Shown here in pieces: positions 15,678 to 17,401 of a DNA stretch of 17,401 bases. This stretch comes from an uncultured Bacilli bacterium. Lineage in GTDB: Bacteria > Bacillota_I > Bacilli_A > RF39 > UBA660. The stretch is from positions 1-17,401 of the forward strand of contig CANQDB010000016.1 of assembly GCA_947591175.1 (NCBI GenBank), given 5' to 3'. Every line of letters starts with the position of its first letter. The stretch's first letter is position 1. The position numbers were made by a program, and so were the translations under genes. Under the pieces are notes generated by a model. It searched no databases. It was not told the DNA's origin and was given only the letters and a program-made list of their open reading frames with translations.

Positions 15678-15705
15678 ATCATATTCTTAAACTTTTTAAT
15701 AGCAA
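15678..15705 (-). promoter_or_regulatory. Predicted promoter for the ABC exporter genes
   Basis: Minus strand: TTGCTA (15705-15700, four of six), 16-base spacer, TATGAT (15683-15678, five of six), about 40 bases before the GTG start. It follows directly on the terminator of the toxin remnant. Confidence 0.5.
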
Positions 15706-15734
15706 GAAAAAATAGAGATTTATATTCCCTATTT
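15706..15734 (-). terminator. Terminator after the toxin remnant
   Basis: Minus strand: AAATAGGGA (15734-15726) pairs over 9 bp (one G-T) with TCTCTATTT (15718-15710) around a 7-base loop, followed by TTTCTTG. The stem includes the old stop codon of the toxin gene. Confidence 0.72.
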
Positions 15735-15890
15735 ATCGAACAAATCACTATGGCTGCCAGTAGCAACTAACAATAATATTAATTCATTATTTTAATATTT
15801 ATAGATAAGTAACCAATCCGGGTCAATATGACATTCATTACAATTTTTAAATGTTTTATCATTAACTAACTTGTGATTTTTAAATTTAAC
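15729..15890 (-). pseudogene. Decayed YafQ-type mRNA interferase toxin (C-terminal half, with internal stop)
   Basis: Reading the minus strand from 15890 in the frame that ends at TAG 15731-15729 gives a 53-codon stretch. It reads KFKNHKLVNDKTFKNCNECH, then IDPDWLLIYKY, a TAA stop (15794-15792), then NNELILLLVATGSHSDLFDK. This is the C-terminal half of a YafQ/RelE-type toxin: the 'NHKL', 'CHIDPDWLLIYK' and 'TGSHSDLF' blocks match the E. coli YafQ positions around His50, His63/Asp67 and His87. No start codon and none of the roughly 40 N-terminal residues remain. The fragment begins immediately after the antitoxin stop, so a deletion removed the 5' half. The in-frame TAA is a second lesion. No toxin activity is expected. 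Confidence 0.85.
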
Positions 15891-15891
15891 A

Positions 15892-16173
15892 TTAAGATTT
15901 TAAGTCCTCCATTAGTTCATACATATTAGTATAACTTTTTGATTTTATCTTACCGCTTAATATATCTTCACCTTCCTGAATGGCTTCAGATAGTTCTTTA
16001 CTTGGTTTAGGGTTTACAACATCAAAAGGAACACCATCTTTGTTAATCAATTGTTTTATTGCCATATTTATGTAAGTACTCATATTTAATCCTAGTTTAC
16101 TTAATATACCTGTTGCTAACTCCTTATCTTGGCGATTAATTTGTACGCTTATAACTGTTGTCAAGTTTTCCAT
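15892..16173 (-). CDS. RelB/DinJ family antitoxin
   Basis: A 93-residue protein with a ribbon-helix-helix N-terminus: TTVISVQINRQDKELATGIL (5-24) contains the DNA-binding strand, and 'LGLNMSTYINMAIKQLINK.GVPFDV' is the RelB/DinJ hallmark. The C-terminal part (about 55-93) would wrap the toxin. Family members bind a RelE/YafQ ribonuclease and repress their own operon. ATG at 16173 has AGGTGAT about 6 bases upstream. The gene looks intact, although the toxin that should follow is only a broken remnant (15729-15890), so it may now be an orphan regulator or a protector against related toxins. Local sequence is more AT-rich than the flanking genes, as expected of a mobile toxin-antitoxin unit. Confidence 0.9.
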   Translation of the reverse strand: MENLTTVISVQINRQDKELATGILSKLGLNMSTYINMAIKQLINKDGVPFDVVNPKPSKELSEAIQEGEDILSGKIKSKSYTNMYELMEDLKS

Positions 16174-16196
16174 AGTATCACCTCACTCACATAAAA

Positions 16197-16224
16197 ATAA
16201 TATTATATTTATATAAAATGTCAG
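16197..16224 (-). promoter_or_regulatory. Predicted antitoxin promoter with a palindrome over the -10
   Basis: Minus strand: CTGACA (16224-16219, five of six), 16-base spacer, TATTAT (16202-16197, five of six). A 10-bp palindrome ATAATATTAT (16197-16206) covers the -10 and could be the site for autorepression by the ribbon-helix-helix antitoxin; at this AT content it could also be chance. The rest of 16174-16336 is nearly pure A/T, with repeated TATATTATA-like strings, and no other gene or GC-containing hairpin was seen in it. Confidence 0.5.
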
Positions 16225-16336
16225 CCTGTTTTATAGTTATTATATTATATCTTATATAAATATTATATGTTATGTAAAAATTTGTGTAACTTCATTACTA
16301 TGTTTGCCTAAAGCTATTAAAAATATGAATTTTATT

Positions 16337-17401
16337 TTATTTTAATTCTTTAACGTATCTTTTAACGGCATCTTTATATTCTGGAAGTTTATCAAATCCA
16401 TTTTGTGAAAGACTTTCAGTACTTAAACGACTATCTAGTGGACGAACAACTGAACTTGGGAAAGTATCCGAAGCAATTGGAGTCACTTTCGTTTTGGCAT
16501 CAATTGTGTCGTAGATATCTTTAGTAAACTGATACCAAGAACAATAGCCCTCATTATGAGCGTGATACGTACCGTATTTTTCAGTTTGAGCCATATCAAC
16601 TAAAAGTTTAGCCAAGTCGACAGTATAAGTTGGACTTCCTATTTGATCACTTACAACTTTTACCTCGTCTTTTGTTTGAGCTTGATTAATCATCGTCTTA
16701 ACAAAGTTATTACCATTTACCCCGAAAACCCAAGAAGTACGAACAACAAAAGATTTATCGTAAGTACGGGCAACCTCTTCACCTAAATATTTGGTTTTTC
16801 CATAAACATTTAGAGGGTTTGCTTTATCTCCTACTTCATAAGGACTCTTTTTCGTACCATCGAAGACATAGTCTGTCGAAACATAGATAAATTTAGACCC
16901 TACTCTTGCCGCACTTGTTACAAGGTTTCTTGTACCATCGACATTGATAGCCTTGGCCATATCTTTTTCTTCTTCCGCCTTCTTAACGTTAGTGTACGCA
17001 GCACAATGAATAATTACTTCAGGAACATAGGCTCTAATAATTTCATCGACTCTATCTTGATCACATATATCCATTTCATCTTTATCGACCGCTAGAACAT
17101 CGTAAATTCCTCGTGAATTTAATTCCTTTACAACGTCGTATCCTAATTGACCTTGGACACCTGTTACTAAATAACGATATTTTTTATAAAACGATACTGG
17201 GCAGTCTTTTAAACGAGGTCTATTTTGGTCAGCCAATTTAAGTTGAATTTGACTGTAGTCGACACCGTATTCTTTACACCAATCTTCCCACGGAATATTT
17301 AAATCTGGATCACTCCATAAAATTCCGCAATCTCTTTTAGGGGAATAAATATTGTCGACGTAATAACCGAACTTCGTGTTATCTTCTAAAGCAAGGAAAC
17401 C
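16337..17401 (-). CDS. rmlCD: Bifunctional dTDP-4-dehydrorhamnose 3,5-epimerase/reductase (RmlC-RmlD fusion), 5' end missing
   Basis: The frame is open to the right window edge and shows 354 residues. The first 55 are the end of an RmlC epimerase: 'GFLALEDNTKFGYYVDNIYS', 'CGILWSDPDLNIPW'. They run without a stop into 'LADQNRPRLKDCP' and a complete RmlD reductase. RmlD features (visible numbering): NAD(P)H-binding GVQGQLG (81-87), 'CAAYTNV', YVSTDYVFDG (173-182), catalytic Tyr200 and Lys204 in YGKTKYLGE, and 'SDQIGSPTYT'. The enzyme performs the last two steps to dTDP-L-rhamnose for cell-surface polysaccharide. A TTG at 17236 is an internal leucine of the fusion, not a start. Fused RmlC-RmlD proteins are known in Bacillota. 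Gene neighbours for rhamnose synthesis would lie beyond the edge. No clear terminator follows the stop. Confidence 0.93.
   Translation of the reverse strand, partial: GFLALEDNTKFGYYVDNIYSPKRDCGILWSDPDLNIPWEDWCKEYGVDYSQIQLKLADQNRPRLKDCPVSFYKKYRYLVTGVQGQLGYDVVKELNSRGIYDVLAVDKDEMDICDQDRVDEIIRAYVPEVIIHCAAYTNVKKAEEEKDMAKAINVDGTRNLVTSAARVGSKFIYVSTDYVFDGTKKSPYEVGDKANPLNVYGKTKYLGEEVARTYDKSFVVRTSWVFGVNGNNFVKTMINQAQTKDEVKVVSDQIGSPTYTVDLAKLLVDMAQTEKYGTYHAHNEGYCSWYQFTKDIYDTIDAKTKVTPIASDTFPSSVVRPLDSRLSTESLSQNGFDKLPEYKDAVKRYVKELK

Noticed and set aside
16174..16336. Very AT-rich tract as a replication origin
   Set aside because: No DnaA-box-like repeats and no replication genes nearby; it is better explained as the antitoxin promoter region.
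16337..17236. RmlD as a stand-alone gene starting at TTG 17236
   Set aside because: The same frame continues upstream for 55 codons with clear RmlC sequence to the window edge, so the TTG is an internal leucine codon.

Overview
The window is AT-rich, densely packed DNA from a low-GC Gram-positive bacterium, most likely a gut member of the Bacillota (Bacilli/Erysipelotrichia or a Mollicutes-like relative). The grounds are strong AGGAGG-type ribosome sites, a choloylglycine (bile salt) hydrolase, two CmpB-type membrane proteins, a fused RmlC-RmlD rhamnose enzyme and a DinJ/YafQ-type toxin-antitoxin relic. Tryptophan is written TGG and TGA ends at least two genes (4128 and 14938), so the code is the standard bacterial one. 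Every gene except one (a TetR regulator at 9567-10130) lies on the minus strand, so the layout below is given from the right end to the left, in the direction of most transcription.

Right end (17401-15649): the 3' part of a bifunctional dTDP-rhamnose enzyme (RmlC tail fused to complete RmlD), then a very AT-rich patch with an intact RelB/DinJ antitoxin followed by the decayed C-terminal half of its YafQ-type toxin. Next (15639-12482) comes a two-gene MacB/LolD-like ABC exporter: ATPase, then a two-FtsX-domain permease. It is closed by a perfect 14-bp hairpin that overlaps a promoter for an AAA_14/DUF4143 ATPase (12376-11183). That ATPase is followed 11 bases later by the bile salt hydrolase (11171-10197).

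Centre (10130-5589): a TetR-type regulator reads rightward, divergently from a very large MMPL (RND-type) transporter. The 180-bp region between them holds a 12-bp direct repeat, a short inverted repeat and a good promoter for the regulator. The transporter is unusual: an otherwise complete MMPL protein runs in frame into a second protein that begins with its own signal-peptide-like segment and carries Leu/Gly heptad repeats. It is either a real 1265-residue fusion or two adjacent genes joined by a frameshift.

Left part (5442-1): two paralogous CmpB-family (PF06541) membrane proteins flank a DNA-3-methyladenine glycosylase I. Then come a helicase IV-like UvrD-family helicase with an embedded nuclease-like insert, a DUF1848 iron-sulfur protein and the start of an ElaA-like acetyltransferase. 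Several gene starts were set from ribosome sites rather than from the longest open frame: the BSH (Cys2), the ABC ATPase (GTG), its permease, the AAA_14 ATPase, and both CmpB proteins.

No rRNA, tRNA, CRISPR array, transposase or prophage gene was seen. There is no gene-free stretch longer than about 180 bases. The strongest items for a second look are the MMPL fusion and its junction, the eroded toxin beside an intact antitoxin, and the hairpin/promoter overlap at 12393-12451.
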